From assembly GCF_946220915.1 (NCBI RefSeq), contig NZ_CAMIHH010000074.1, forward strand, positions 1 to 16,490: 16,490 nt of DNA, given 5' to 3'. The position numbers were made by a program, and so were the translations under genes. The notes beneath the pieces were generated by a model. The model saw only the letters and a list, made by a program, of their open reading frames with translations, did not search any database and was not told the DNA's origin. Positions 1 through 7,507 of this stretch are shown piece after piece; the first letter of the stretch is position 1, and the number at the start of each line of letters is the position of its first letter. The stretch comes from an uncultured Flavobacterium sp. (lineage in GTDB: Bacteria > Bacteroidota > Bacteroidia > Flavobacteriales > Flavobacteriaceae).

Positions 1-420
1 ATTTTCCATACAAAATAGTTTCTATGGGCAAAAATACAATACTCTATCAATTTAGTAGGGTATTAAAAGTTAAAATTCTGACCGCTTCGTGTTGGGTAAA
101 TTTTGGGATGCCAAATTTCGAATTACTATGTAAGCTTATACTGAATGGAACTAACTATATAATTATTTAAGTTTGACCGGACTTCGGCGTGAATTGAAAA
201 TATTATAAATTCTTATTACGTTCTTGATATTTACAATTTCATTAAGATTGTCAATTTACGGTCACTGCGCTGCAAAGTCATAAATTAACTGCACGTTTAC
301 AGCAACTTATGCTTCTATTTTTAATCATTCTATTTATAAACTACTGTTTAACAGTTATTTATAATTCTTCTAAAAGTTATTCTCCGTAATTTTACACTAT
401 AAACAAAAACATATACGATC
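1..420. other. AT-rich gene-free stretch
   Basis: I see no credible coding region, tRNA or rRNA in these 420 bases on either strand. The sequence is very AT-rich and frequently stopped in all frames. The only discrete structure is a perfect 13-nt dyad (ACTGTTTAACAGT) at 343-355, about 65 bases before the small cysteine-rich gene. The stretch probably holds the promoter region of that gene. Confidence 0.6.
343..355. promoter_or_regulatory. short palindrome, possible operator
   Basis: ACTGTTTAACAGT is a perfect dyad with 6-base arms around a single central base, 65 bases upstream of the start at 421. Its size and place fit a repressor or activator half-site pair, but such short palindromes arise by chance in AT-rich DNA. 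No regulator gene is visible in the window to pair it with. Confidence 0.15.
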
Positions 421-666
421 ATGGACATCAGACTAGCAAATTGTTGCGGCAACTGCGACCACCATATAAAAGGCCAGGTGTGCAACGTACACGAAGTAAT
501 TACAGCAGAAACACAGGCTTGCGGCGCTTATGAGTTCCGTGCGGTCCTTACCAGGGAAACCGACTGCCTGAAGTGCTCAAAATTCCAAACCCCACATTGC
601 CCGCATACCGATAAGGCCAGCGAAGGCATGATGTGCACGGTTTTCTATCCGAGGATAGTAGCGTAA
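421..666 (+). CDS. small cysteine-rich protein, probably metal-binding
   Basis: This 81-residue protein is not a family I can name. It has nine cysteines (C8, C9, C12, C21, C34, C49, C52, C60, C72) and several histidines (H14, H15, H24, H59, H62). The first half follows a C-x2-C-x-H ... C-x2-H ... C pattern and the second half has C49-x2-C52 followed by H59-C60-x-H62. Such spacing suggests one or two structural zinc sites or another metal site; that is inference. There is no signal peptide or membrane segment, so it is probably cytoplasmic. It starts with ATG without a Shine-Dalgarno sequence, as is usual in Bacteroidota. It stands alone, with a hairpin terminator 24 bases after the stop. Coding is supported by the cysteine spacing, the clean stop and the terminator. 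Confidence 0.7.
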   Translation: MDIRLANCCGNCDHHIKGQVCNVHEVITAETQACGAYEFRAVLTRETDCLKCSKFQTPHCPHTDKASEGMMCTVFYPRIVA

Positions 667-686
667 GTTTATTTGTCGGAAGACGG

Positions 687-790
687 AAGTCCGATGTCGG
701 AAGCACTTTGCTGACCTGACATCGGATTTTTATTTGGTTGATGTTTAAATCATATTTCCACTCCCAACGTTAACATCCGACCTCGGACTT
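687..790. repeat. imperfect inverted repeat, 15-base arms
   Basis: AAGTCCGATGTCGGA (687-701) is the reverse complement of TCCGACCTCGGACTT (776-790) except at one position. The left arm is also the left side of the terminator hairpin at 690-726, so the two foldings exclude each other. CGGACTT occurs twice in tandem at 784-797. This looks like a repetitive-extragenic-palindrome type element; an antiterminator role is possible but unsupported. Confidence 0.5.
690..731 (+). terminator. intrinsic terminator of the cysteine-rich gene
   Basis: TCCGATGTC (690-698) pairs perfectly with GACATCGGA (718-726), and the stem is followed by TTTTT (727-731). An inner helix AGCA/TGCT (702-705 with 709-712) can stack inside the loop. 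It lies 24 bases after the stop of the small cysteine-rich gene and has the right orientation to end its transcript. Confidence 0.65.
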
Positions 791-839
791 CGGACTTTAA
801 CACTACCTTAGCCACTCTTTATGACAGGAATAAGATATG

Positions 840-1067
840 GTATTGTAACTTTACAGTAATAAAAAGGCAATTGCAGTACACGATGTCGAAGCGAAGATGA
901 CGGGTAGTCAGTTTTGCCGTTGGAGGCTGTAAGGGGCGCTGCACTTTCCACCCGTTCGTGCAGGGCAATAACCTACGCCGGCGCCATATGGCGGAAACCG
1001 GTCAGCAACACGGCAAATATCGGCGAATAAGTGTAACGCACCGCCTGCCGCTGTGATAACAGCAATA
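840..1067. other. gene-free, GC-richer segment of unknown nature
   Basis: Between the terminator region and the DUF421 gene lies a segment clearly richer in G and C than the surrounding intergenic DNA, with no open frame of useful length. It contains the palindromes CGCCGGCG (976-983) and CGCCATATGGCG (982-993) and a CTGCAC/GTGCAG helix (939-944 with 958-963). On the minus strand short amino-acid runs read through but stop within about 50 codons. It could be a gene remnant, an interspersed repeat or a structured RNA that ends at the hairpin at 1068-1101. I cannot tell which. Confidence 0.35.
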
Positions 1068-1101
1068 ATCCCGATCATGAAAATACATGATGGGGATTTT
1101 T
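1068..1101 (+). terminator. hairpin terminator between DUF421 gene and gene-free segment
   Basis: Bases 1068-1079 pair with 1086-1097 (12 positions, one G-G mismatch) around the loop AAAATA, and the plus-strand side runs into T(5) at 1097-1101. The T run is on the plus strand, so it best ends a rightward transcript, yet no rightward gene precedes it after 666. It sits 25 bases beyond the stop of the leftward DUF421 gene and may also end that transcript. Confidence 0.5.
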
Positions 1102-1125
1102 CATTGTATGCATTATTGTCAACTT

Positions 1126-1653
1126 CTATTCTTTTCCTGTCAGATTCTCATCGTCCAGCGAGGATGCATTAACAGGCAGCGGTGATTTTTTAATGACCGA
1201 AAATTCGCCGTTCAATTCAAGCACAACAGCCTTTACATCTTCCATGCGCTCCAGCCGGTAGCTGCGTATTTCGGCCAGAATTTCTTCTTTGGTAATCCCT
1301 TCACGCTTCATTTCATCTTCAATGTACCGTCCATTATAATACAATAGCGAAGGCTTGCTGTTTATTGCTTTTTCCAGTACGGTACTTGATCCCGCAAGCC
1401 AGGCCAGCGCATATTGCATAATTATAATAATGATTAGCGCAACTGTGCCTTCGGTAAGGGTAACTTTTGCCAGTATCATCGATGATAGCGTAGAGCCAAG
1501 CGTTACCGTGACTATAAAATCGAATGCGTTCAGCTTGGCCAGCGTGCGTTTTCCGGAAAGCCTCACGAGTATAAAAACGGTAAGGAATGCGATCACGCTG
1601 CACAGCGCCACATCCTTAATGCCACCCCAATCCTTAAAAAAAATGTTTTCCAT
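1126..1653 (-). CDS. DUF421 (YetF-type) inner membrane protein
   Basis: The 175-residue protein fits the DUF421/YetF family. It has three predicted membrane helices at about 15-31, 44-61 and 69-88, with the family-typical SGKRTLAKLNAFDF stretch at 33-46 followed by an amphipathic TVTLGS segment. The soluble C-terminal domain carries KPSLLYYNGRY and the KEEILAEIRSYR helix typical of the family's small alpha/beta domain. In Bacillus, YetF-type proteins are membrane proteins linked to spores or envelope; the biochemical role is not established. The ATG start places the first helix properly. The gene is 46 bases downstream of the sulP gene in the same direction and may be cotranscribed with it. 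Confidence 0.88.
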   Translation of the reverse strand: MENIFFKDWGGIKDVALCSVIAFLTVFILVRLSGKRTLAKLNAFDFIVTVTLGSTLSSMILAKVTLTEGTVALIIIIIMQYALAWLAGSSTVLEKAINSKPSLLYYNGRYIEDEMKREGITKEEILAEIRSYRLERMEDVKAVVLELNGEFSVIKKSPLPVNASSLDDENLTGKE

Positions 1654-1699
1654 AACCCTATGTTAGGATTAATAGGGGTAAGGCTATGGTAAAAAAAGG

Positions 1700-3247
1700 T
1701 TAAAGCGGGGCCTTATGCTCTGTTGCAACCGTGTAATGCGGATCGTCGGCGATATTCACACTGATCACTGCTTCGGCATTTTTAAGGAGTTCCCTGCAGT
1801 CGGGGCTCAGGTGCCTCAGTTCAACCATCTTGCCTGCTGCGGCATATTTTTTAGTAATGCCGTTCAGTGCTTCAATAGCCGACATATCAGCCACGCGGCT
1901 TTCCCTGAAATCCAGCACTACTTTCTGCGGGTCGTTAGCCACATCAAATTTTTCTGTAAAGGCCATGGCCGAACCGAAAAACAACGGGCCGTAAATCTCG
2001 TAGTGTTTCGTACCATTGGCATCGGTGTGTGTACGTGCCCGGATGCGCTTTGCGCTTTCCCAGGCAAAGACTAGCGCCGAAATGATAACACCTACAAGTA
2101 CCGCCAGTGCCAGGTTGTGCAGCACGATGGTTATAATTGCCACGAGTATGCCCACAAAAATATCGTGCCGTGGCATTTTATTAATGATCCTGAAGCTTGC
2201 CCACTCAAATGTGCCGATGGCCACCATGACCATAACGCCTACCAGCGCGGCCATGGGCAGCCGGCCAATGACAGGTGCACCGAAGAGGATAATGAGCAAT
2301 ATCGTTAGCGCAGCAATAATGCCGGATAGCCTTGCCCTTGAGCCTGCAGAAAGGTTTACCAGTGTTTGTGCGATCATGGGGCAGCCGCCCATGCCGTAAA
2401 AGAACCCGTTAAGGATGTTGGAGCCACCCTGCGCTATACACTCGCGGTTGCTGTTGCCGCGTGTCCCGGTAATCTCATCCACAAGGTTGAGCGTTAGCAA
2501 CCCTTCGGTAAGGCCCACTGCGGCGACAATGAGTGAGTAGGGAGCAATAACTGCAAATGTTTCATAGCTAAGGTCGATCTGCGGTATGTGGAACGGCGGA
2601 AAGCCGCCCTGTACCGAGGCAATGTCACTTACGGTCCTGGTATCAATGCCAAAGGCCATTACTACGGCAAAAACCACAATGATGGCTACGAGCGATGCCG
2701 GTACCGCCTTTGAAATTTTTGGGAACAGTAGCACTACGCCGATGGTAAGCGCCACAAGTCCAAGCATTACATACAGTGCATTGCCGGAAAGCCATTCGGC
2801 CTGGCCGTTCACCATGGTCTTAAATTGTTCCAGCTGCGACATGAAGATAATGACCGCAAGGCCGTTTACAAACCCAAACATTACGGGATGTGGTACCAGG
2901 CGGATGAATTTGCCAAGCCTGAACAGACCAATCAATATCTGTATGGCACCTGCCAGCGCTACGGCGGCAAACACATATTCTATGCCATGCGACTGCATGA
3001 GCGCAATGAGCACTACAACAGTTGCGCCCGCGCCGCCGGAGATCATGCCTGGCCTGCCGCCAAAAATGGCCGTGACAAGCCCAGCAATAAATGCGGCATA
3101 CAGGCCCACCAGCGGGGGAAAACCGGCCAGTATGGCAAAAGACAGCGATTCGGGTATCATGGTCATGGCAACGGTAAGCCCTGCCAGTATTTCGTTCTTA
3201 TAATTTACTTTCTGCGAAAAATCGAAGAGGTTCAGTATTTGTTTCAT
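1700..3247 (-). CDS. SulP family inorganic anion transporter with STAS domain
   Basis: This 515-residue protein is a SulP/SLC26-type secondary transporter. The N-terminal IPESLSFA (31-38) and FPPLVGLYAAF (43-53) segments and the GGRPGMISGGAGAT loop (63-76) are hallmark SulP sequences. About ten to twelve membrane helices fill the region up to about residue 400. A cytoplasmic STAS domain follows from about 416, with VVLDFRESRVADMSAIEAL containing the conserved D-M-S at 454-456. Members move sulfate, bicarbonate or other anions, usually with sodium or protons; the substrate cannot be read from the sequence. Bicarbonate or sulfate are the usual candidates in Bacteroidota. Length is normal. It lies 161 bases after the alpha/beta hydrolase gene in the same direction and upstream of the DUF421 gene. 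Confidence 0.93.
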   Translation of the reverse strand: MKQILNLFDFSQKVNYKNEILAGLTVAMTMIPESLSFAILAGFPPLVGLYAAFIAGLVTAIFGGRPGMISGGAGATVVVLIALMQSHGIEYVFAAVALAGAIQILIGLFRLGKFIRLVPHPVMFGFVNGLAVIIFMSQLEQFKTMVNGQAEWLSGNALYVMLGLVALTIGVVLLFPKISKAVPASLVAIIVVFAVVMAFGIDTRTVSDIASVQGGFPPFHIPQIDLSYETFAVIAPYSLIVAAVGLTEGLLTLNLVDEITGTRGNSNRECIAQGGSNILNGFFYGMGGCPMIAQTLVNLSAGSRARLSGIIAALTILLIILFGAPVIGRLPMAALVGVMVMVAIGTFEWASFRIINKMPRHDIFVGILVAIITIVLHNLALAVLVGVIISALVFAWESAKRIRARTHTDANGTKHYEIYGPLFFGSAMAFTEKFDVANDPQKVVLDFRESRVADMSAIEALNGITKKYAAAGKMVELRHLSPDCRELLKNAEAVISVNIADDPHYTVATEHKAPL

Positions 3248-3297
3248 GGGTAAAAAGGTAGCAGCCCCCCGGCATATGGCGGAGGTACAGGTTAATG

Positions 3298-3348
3298 ATA
3301 AAAGTTAAGGCAGGATTTGAAGCCAAATCAAGGCGGCGTAACTTTTAT
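3298..3348. repeat. nested inverted repeat between hydrolase and sulP
   Basis: ATAAAAGTTA (3298-3307) is an exact inverted copy of TAACTTTTAT (3339-3348). Inside it, GATTTG (3314-3319) pairs with CAAATC (3324-3329) around a four-base loop. The whole can fold as a two-level hairpin. On the minus strand it lies between the hydrolase stop and the sulP start, so it could end the hydrolase transcript or act in the sulP leader. Confidence 0.4.
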
Positions 3349-3408
3349 GAAATGTAGGATGTTGCTGCTCATAAGAACGGTAAAGGTAGCAATAATTTGT
3401 AATGCAGC

Positions 3409-4278
3409 TTAAATACTTTCCAGGAATGCACCCATCAGGTCACTTACTGCATGGAAGTTTGTTTCGAGGGCCATGTGGCCACCCTCAAGAATGTGAAGCG
3501 AGGAATTTTTCAGGTCGCGTTCATAGCAATACGCCTCCTGAATGTCAAAAAAAGGATCATAACGCCCCCAAAGGATGAGCGCAGGCGGCTGGTACGTTTT
3601 AAAGTAGTTGTGGAATTGTGGGTACATTTTTATATTATCCTGGTAATCGGTGTTGAGGGCAAGCTGCATGGCAACGCGCCCTGGCTGGCTCATGATGTGC
3701 CAATCCAGTATATAAAGTTCTGGCGCTATCGCAGCCTGCATGTCTTGCGGCAATCCCGATACGTACTGGTCCTTAGTTCCCTTTTCAGTAAGAAATGCAG
3801 CAGCCTTTTTTGCTTTTTCAGGAGTTGGGTCAGCCCAGTAGTCGCGCGTTTCATCCCATTGGGGGCCAAGGCCTTCCTCATAGGCATTACCATTTTGCAC
3901 AATGAGGCCCATAATGCGTTTGGGATTCATCAGGCAAATGCGCAGGCCGATGGGACAGCCATAGTCGTGGAGGTAAACGGCAAAGTGATTGATCACCAGT
4001 TGGTTTATGAGCCCATCAATATGCCTGGCAATATTGGCAAAGGTATACTCAAATTCCTTCCTGCCGGGGAAGGCACTAAAGCCGAACCCGGGGTAATCGG
4101 GTGCAATGAGGTAAAAGCGATCGGATAATGAAAGCATGAGGCTTTTGAACATCGCAGATGATGAAGGGAACCCATGCAGGAGCAGTACCGCCGGGTTGCC
4201 AGGGTGGCCTGCAACACGATAAAAGATTTCAGTACCAAGGATTTTGGCTGTCTGGTGCCTCAGGATTTTGCTGTCCAT
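3409..4278 (-). CDS. alpha/beta hydrolase, haloalkane dehalogenase / epoxide hydrolase-like
   Basis: The 289-residue protein has the alpha/beta hydrolase fold with an aspartate nucleophile. Visible parts are the oxyanion-hole HGFPSSS at 35-41, the nucleophile elbow LHDYGCPIG with D105, an acid residue in WGRYDP (D241), and the catalytic histidine in EGGH (H268). An Asp nucleophile followed by Y-G places it with the haloalkane dehalogenase and epoxide hydrolase branch rather than the serine esterases. A cap domain lies between about 130 and 215. The substrate is unknown; many such proteins in environmental bacteria have no assigned reaction. There is no signal peptide. The gene is upstream of sulP in the same direction with a hairpin between them. 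No link to the aromatic pathway further right is evident. Confidence 0.85.
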   Translation of the reverse strand: MDSKILRHQTAKILGTEIFYRVAGHPGNPAVLLLHGFPSSSAMFKSLMLSLSDRFYLIAPDYPGFGFSAFPGRKEFEYTFANIARHIDGLINQLVINHFAVYLHDYGCPIGLRICLMNPKRIMGLIVQNGNAYEEGLGPQWDETRDYWADPTPEKAKKAAAFLTEKGTKDQYVSGLPQDMQAAIAPELYILDWHIMSQPGRVAMQLALNTDYQDNIKMYPQFHNYFKTYQPPALILWGRYDPFFDIQEAYCYERDLKNSSLHILEGGHMALETNFHAVSDLMGAFLESI

Positions 4279-4343
4279 CTTTATTGCATTTACAGCAAAA
4301 TTAATGATTGCCTGGAAATTTTTCAGTTAATAGCACGTGAAGG

Positions 4344-4930
4344 TTAAGTCGTGGCGTTATTGCAAATGCGCTTAATTTCGTAGTTTATAGCATCGAATGT
4401 TTTTGCAACAGCGATCCGGCGGAGGGAACTAAGGCTGATAGTCTGGCCTGTTAAAAGATTTGCGGGTACAATATAAAATTCCCATTGATTGAGGTTCAGT
4501 GGGTTTACCGTTGCTTTATCCTTATGGTTAATAAGCAAAATACATAAATATCGGCACTGCGAATGGGAATTGCAGACCTTTTATCTACAGACCAGTCCCA
4601 AGGCCTTGAAACGCCGGTATTAAACCGTATGTGTGAATAACCGGCCTGTTCCCAGCTTTGCAGGTAGGCGCTTGACTTTACTTCAATTTTAATTCCATCG
4701 TCAGTAATAAGGTCATAGGCGTCCCATTCATTGCGTGCTTTTTCTACGTCAGCTCCAAGCGCTTTTGCTACAATGAATTCTGCAAGAATGCCACGTGTTG
4801 CATTGCTTAGTATGTCCGAAACGCTCCATCTCCAAAAGTCCGATAGCGCAAAATCAAAATCCTTATCATTAAAGTTAAACTTTTCTTTACCGGTTTTAAG
4901 ATTGAGGTGAAATTTTTCCGAAAAGTTCAT
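4344..4930 (-). pseudogene. PD-(D/E)xK nuclease-like gene with a frameshift
   Basis: Two overlapping minus-strand frames make one protein. The first (4930 down to about 4529) gives about 134 residues. Its alpha-helical GILAEFIVAKALG (48-59, with E51) is followed by D73 and the strand IEVK (E83, K85), the arrangement of the PD-(D/E)xK nuclease fold. It ends ...ADIYVFCLL. The second frame continues NHKDKATVNPLNLNQWEFY and stops at 4344, a continuation that I recall from similar undescribed proteins. A single missing base near 4529 breaks the join; with it restored the product would be about 195 residues. The alternative second start is a TTG inside the overlap. The sequence there is not a recognisable slippery heptamer, so a mutation or sequencing error is likelier than programmed frameshifting. 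The role is unknown; it sits alone, divergent from guaB. Confidence 0.65.
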
Positions 4931-5025
4931 ATTGAATCCAATTTATCTGTTCGTTATTGCGAATCATAAAGCTAAAATACCAAAATTACATTTAGATCGA
5001 TAATTTGTACTTTGGCTTTTGTTAT

Positions 5026-5052
5026 TTGCTATTTAAAATTTCACTATATTTG
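5026..5052 (+). promoter_or_regulatory. probable guaB promoter of Bacteroidota type
   Basis: TATATTTG at 5045-5052 matches the Bacteroidota -7 consensus TAnnTTTG exactly, 26 bases before the guaB start. A TTG at 5026-5028 lies 16 bases upstream and another at 5019-5021 lies 23 bases upstream; either could be the -33 element, neither at the ideal distance. The region between the divergent genes (4931-5078) is very AT-rich. Confidence 0.55.
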
Positions 5053-5078
5053 CATGCAATTTAACTACAAATTGCAAC

Positions 5079-6551
5079 ATGAAAGCACACACAGCCAAGA
5101 TCATTGGAGAAGGCCTTACCTACGACGATGTTCTCCTTGTTCCCAATTACTCCGAGATATTACCCCGCGAAGTAAGCATACAGTCTAAATTTTCCCGAAA
5201 TATTACGCTCAACGTTCCCGTGGTTTCTGCCGCAATGGATACCGTAACCGAAAGCGCCATGGCTATTGCGATGGCACGTGAAGGCGGTATTGGCGTATTG
5301 CACAAGAATATGACCGTTGAACAGCAGGCCGCAGAGGTGCGCAAAGTAAAGCGTGCAGAATCGGGCATGATCATAGATCCCGTTACACTGCCGCTTACAG
5401 CCAATGTGGGCGATGCCAAGAACGTTATGCGCGAGTATGGCATTGGTGGTATCCCTGTCGTTGATGCCGATGGTGTACTGAAAGGCATTGTGACCAACCG
5501 AGACCTGCGTTTTGAGAAAGACAACCAGCGTTCCATACTGGAAGTAATGACATCTGCCAACCTGGTTACGGCAGGGGAGGGAACCACGCTCGACGTGGCC
5601 GAAGGCATCCTCCAGCAAAACAAGATCGAAAAGCTGCCGGTTGTAAATGAAGGCTACAAACTGGTGGGGCTGATCACGTTTCGCGACATTACCAAACTGA
5701 CCCAAAAGCCAATAGCCAACAAAGATAGGTTTGGCCGGCTTCGCGTTGCTGCTGCACTTGGCGTAACCCATGATGCCGTTCAGCGTGCAGAAGCGCTTGT
5801 AAATGCCGGCGTGGATGCCGTGATCATCGATACGGCACATGGCCATACAAAAGGCGTAGTGAGCGTGCTGAAAGAAGTTAAGGCAAAATTTCCCGACCTT
5901 GATGTGGTAGTGGGCAATATTGCGACACCTGAGGCTGCGCTCTACCTTGCCGAAAACGGCGCTGATGCCGTAAAGGTAGGCATTGGGCCGGGATCCATCT
6001 GTACTACAAGGGTAGTGGCAGGGGTGGGCTTCCCGCAATTTTCTGCCGTTCTCGAGGTAGCCGCTGCACTAAGGGGCACTGGCGTTCCTGTCATTGCCGA
6101 CGGGGGCATACGCTATACGGGCGATATCCCAAAAGCCATTGCTGCGGGTGCCGACTGCGTAATGCTGGGCTCACTGCTGGCCGGGACAATGGAATCGCCG
6201 GGAGAGACCATCATTTTTGAGGGGCGTAAGTTCAAATCCTATAGGGGAATGGGATCGGTAGAGGCCATGAAGGAGGGCTCTAAGGACCGCTATTTCCAGG
6301 ATGTTGAGGACGACGTGAAAAAACTGGTTCCGGAAGGCATTGTAGGCAGGGTGCCTTATAAGGGCGAACTATTCGAGAGCATGCTGCAATTTGTAGGCGG
6401 GCTTCGTGCAGGCATGGGGTATTGTGGTGCGAAAGACATCCCTACACTCCAGGAAACAGGCCGGTTTGTGCGCATCACGGCAAGCGGTATTTCCGAGAGC
6501 CACCCACACAACGTAACAATCACCAAAGAAGCGCCAAATTATTCAAGATAA
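5079..6551 (+). CDS. guaB: inosine-5'-monophosphate dehydrogenase
   Basis: GuaB oxidises IMP to XMP with NAD+, the committed step of GMP synthesis in the cytoplasm. The 490-residue length is normal for bacteria. The N-terminal LTYDDVLLVP (13-22) is the family signature. Two CBS domains sit in the middle (about 95-205; GIGGIPVV at 121-128 and KIEKLPVV at 182-189). The catalytic loop is GPGSICTTRVVAGVG with the nucleophile C308. Further support is ADGG and the FKSYRGMGSVEAM mobile-flap region, then SHPHNVTITKEAPNYS at the end. The ATG start follows a strong TAnnTTTG box by 26 bases, with no Shine-Dalgarno sequence. It is a single housekeeping gene, divergent from the broken nuclease-like gene and convergent with the catabolic block, sharing a terminator hairpin. 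Confidence 0.98.
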   Translation: MKAHTAKIIGEGLTYDDVLLVPNYSEILPREVSIQSKFSRNITLNVPVVSAAMDTVTESAMAIAMAREGGIGVLHKNMTVEQQAAEVRKVKRAESGMIIDPVTLPLTANVGDAKNVMREYGIGGIPVVDADGVLKGIVTNRDLRFEKDNQRSILEVMTSANLVTAGEGTTLDVAEGILQQNKIEKLPVVNEGYKLVGLITFRDITKLTQKPIANKDRFGRLRVAAALGVTHDAVQRAEALVNAGVDAVIIDTAHGHTKGVVSVLKEVKAKFPDLDVVVGNIATPEAALYLAENGADAVKVGIGPGSICTTRVVAGVGFPQFSAVLEVAAALRGTGVPVIADGGIRYTGDIPKAIAAGADCVMLGSLLAGTMESPGETIIFEGRKFKSYRGMGSVEAMKEGSKDRYFQDVEDDVKKLVPEGIVGRVPYKGELFESMLQFVGGLRAGMGYCGAKDIPTLQETGRFVRITASGISESHPHNVTITKEAPNYSR

Positions 6552-6570
6552 TTTTTTGCAGTATTAATAA

Positions 6571-6605
6571 GCGAAAGGCATAGGGAAAACCTTATGCCTT
6601 TTCGC
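6571..6605. terminator. shared bidirectional terminator, guaB / catabolic block
   Basis: GCGAAAGGCATAGG (6571-6584) pairs with CCTTATGCCTTTTCGC (6590-6605) around a GAAAA loop, with two single-base bulges. It starts 19 bases after the guaB stop and ends three bases before the stop of the convergent maleate isomerase gene. It therefore probably terminates both transcripts. The T tracts are short on either side. Confidence 0.65.
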
Positions 6606-6608
6606 CAT

Positions 6609-7361
6609 TTAGTACTTCCCGCTCAAAAGCGCACCACCCATTGGTACTTTTGTGTCAAGCCCTAATTTTTTCAGCATTTCAAAAGTAGTACACACTGCTG
6701 CCGATGTTACCGGTATGCCAATTTCTTTCTCTATGGCATCAATGGCTTCAAGAGAAGGCATTTGTACACAGGCTGAAACCACCAGTACATCTACGCCTTC
6801 AAGGTTCAGCCTTTTGTAAATCTCAAGCAGGTTCATTGGGTCCTGAGCTGCCACTTCCAGGTTATCAGCAATTTCAAGTGCGATAGAGTCCACTACCTCA
6901 AATCCCTGGTGCTCAATGTAATCAACAACCAGCTGTGTCAATGGTTTCATGTAGGGCGTGATAACGGCGACTTTTTTTGCGCCCAGCACTTTCAGGCCGT
7001 TGATCAACGCGCCTGCACTGGTCACAATAGGGGTAGGGCAGTCATTTTTTACGGTTTCCTCATGCAGGTTTGTTTCCGATACGCAGTGGTAACCGCGCCC
7101 CATGCTCATAATGGCCACAAGGCAGGCATAACCCATCACATCCACCCGGGCATCGCTAAGTTCCTGCGCGCATTTCAGGCTTTGCGAATCCATGGCTTCC
7201 AGTTCCTCTTTTGTTACCTTTTTCATACGCATGCGGCTGGAGTGAAAGGTAAATCTTTCCGGCGCAACTGTTTCCCGCGAACGCAGCAATGCCGGGATCT
7301 CGGTTTCCATGGTTATGTTGGAGCTGGGCACTATCTGGCCAATTCGGTATGTTTTTTTCAT
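6609..7361 (-). CDS. maleate cis-trans isomerase (Asp/Glu racemase superfamily)
   Basis: Maleate isomerase converts maleate to fumarate without a cofactor, using two cysteines. This 250-residue protein has both: C80 in VMGYACLVAIMSMG and C198 in VVSACVQMPS. Their spacing of 118 residues equals that of the catalytic pair reported in Nocardia farcinica maleate isomerase (C76/C194). The N-terminal GQIVPSSNITMETE is typical of this group and distinguishes it from arylmalonate decarboxylase, which has one catalytic cysteine. It is the last gene of the minus-strand block, 146 bases after the FAH-family gene, and would take the C4 product of ring cleavage into the TCA cycle as fumarate. The NicE protein of nicotinate degradation does the same job downstream of maleamate. 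Exact substrate is inferred from family and context. Confidence 0.88.
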   Translation of the reverse strand: MKKTYRIGQIVPSSNITMETEIPALLRSRETVAPERFTFHSSRMRMKKVTKEELEAMDSQSLKCAQELSDARVDVMGYACLVAIMSMGRGYHCVSETNLHEETVKNDCPTPIVTSAGALINGLKVLGAKKVAVITPYMKPLTQLVVDYIEHQGFEVVDSIALEIADNLEVAAQDPMNLLEIYKRLNLEGVDVLVVSACVQMPSLEAIDAIEKEIGIPVTSAAVCTTFEMLKKLGLDTKVPMGGALLSGKY

Positions 7362-7393
7362 TTATTAATTATTTAAACACAAAGGGCACAATG

Positions 7394-7499
7394 TTTTACA
7401 CAAGGTTCACAAAGTTTTGCGCTGAGCATTGTGACCTCTAAAAGTACTACCAGGCACAGTGTTCTTTGTGCAAAAATCTTTGTGAACCTTGTGGTAAAA
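7394..7499. repeat. long inverted repeat between FAH-family and maleate isomerase genes
   Basis: Bases 7394-7414 and 7478-7499 are inverted copies differing by one inserted base (a 21-pair helix with a bulge). The helix can extend inward through TTTTG (7415-7419) and CAAAA (7471-7475). The arms carry the CACAAGGTTCACAAAG type sequence. A competing short pairing, CACAATG (7387-7393) with CATTGTG (7427-7433), is also possible. It fills most of the 146-base gap between two catabolic genes and may be an interspersed extragenic repeat or an mRNA-processing hairpin. Confidence 0.7.
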
Positions 7500-7507
7500 A
7501 GGTATAA

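Noticed and set aside
846..853. TAACTTTA as a promoter box for a small RNA in 840-1101
   Set aside because: It lacks the final G of the consensus and no -33 TTG is present upstream.
2586..3203. 205-codon open frame opposite the sulP gene
   Set aside because: Ser/Thr/Pro/Met-rich translation mirrors the membrane-protein codons on the other strand; no motif or start context supports it.
4520..4540. Programmed ribosomal frameshift in the nuclease-like gene
   Set aside because: The bases at the junction (TTATTAACC on the minus strand) do not allow re-pairing after a -1 slip, and no stimulatory structure is obvious.
5160..6038. 292-codon open frame antisense to guaB
   Set aside because: It lies wholly opposite a certain housekeeping gene, has cysteine- and histidine-rich low-likelihood composition and no family resemblance; it is a shadow of codon bias.
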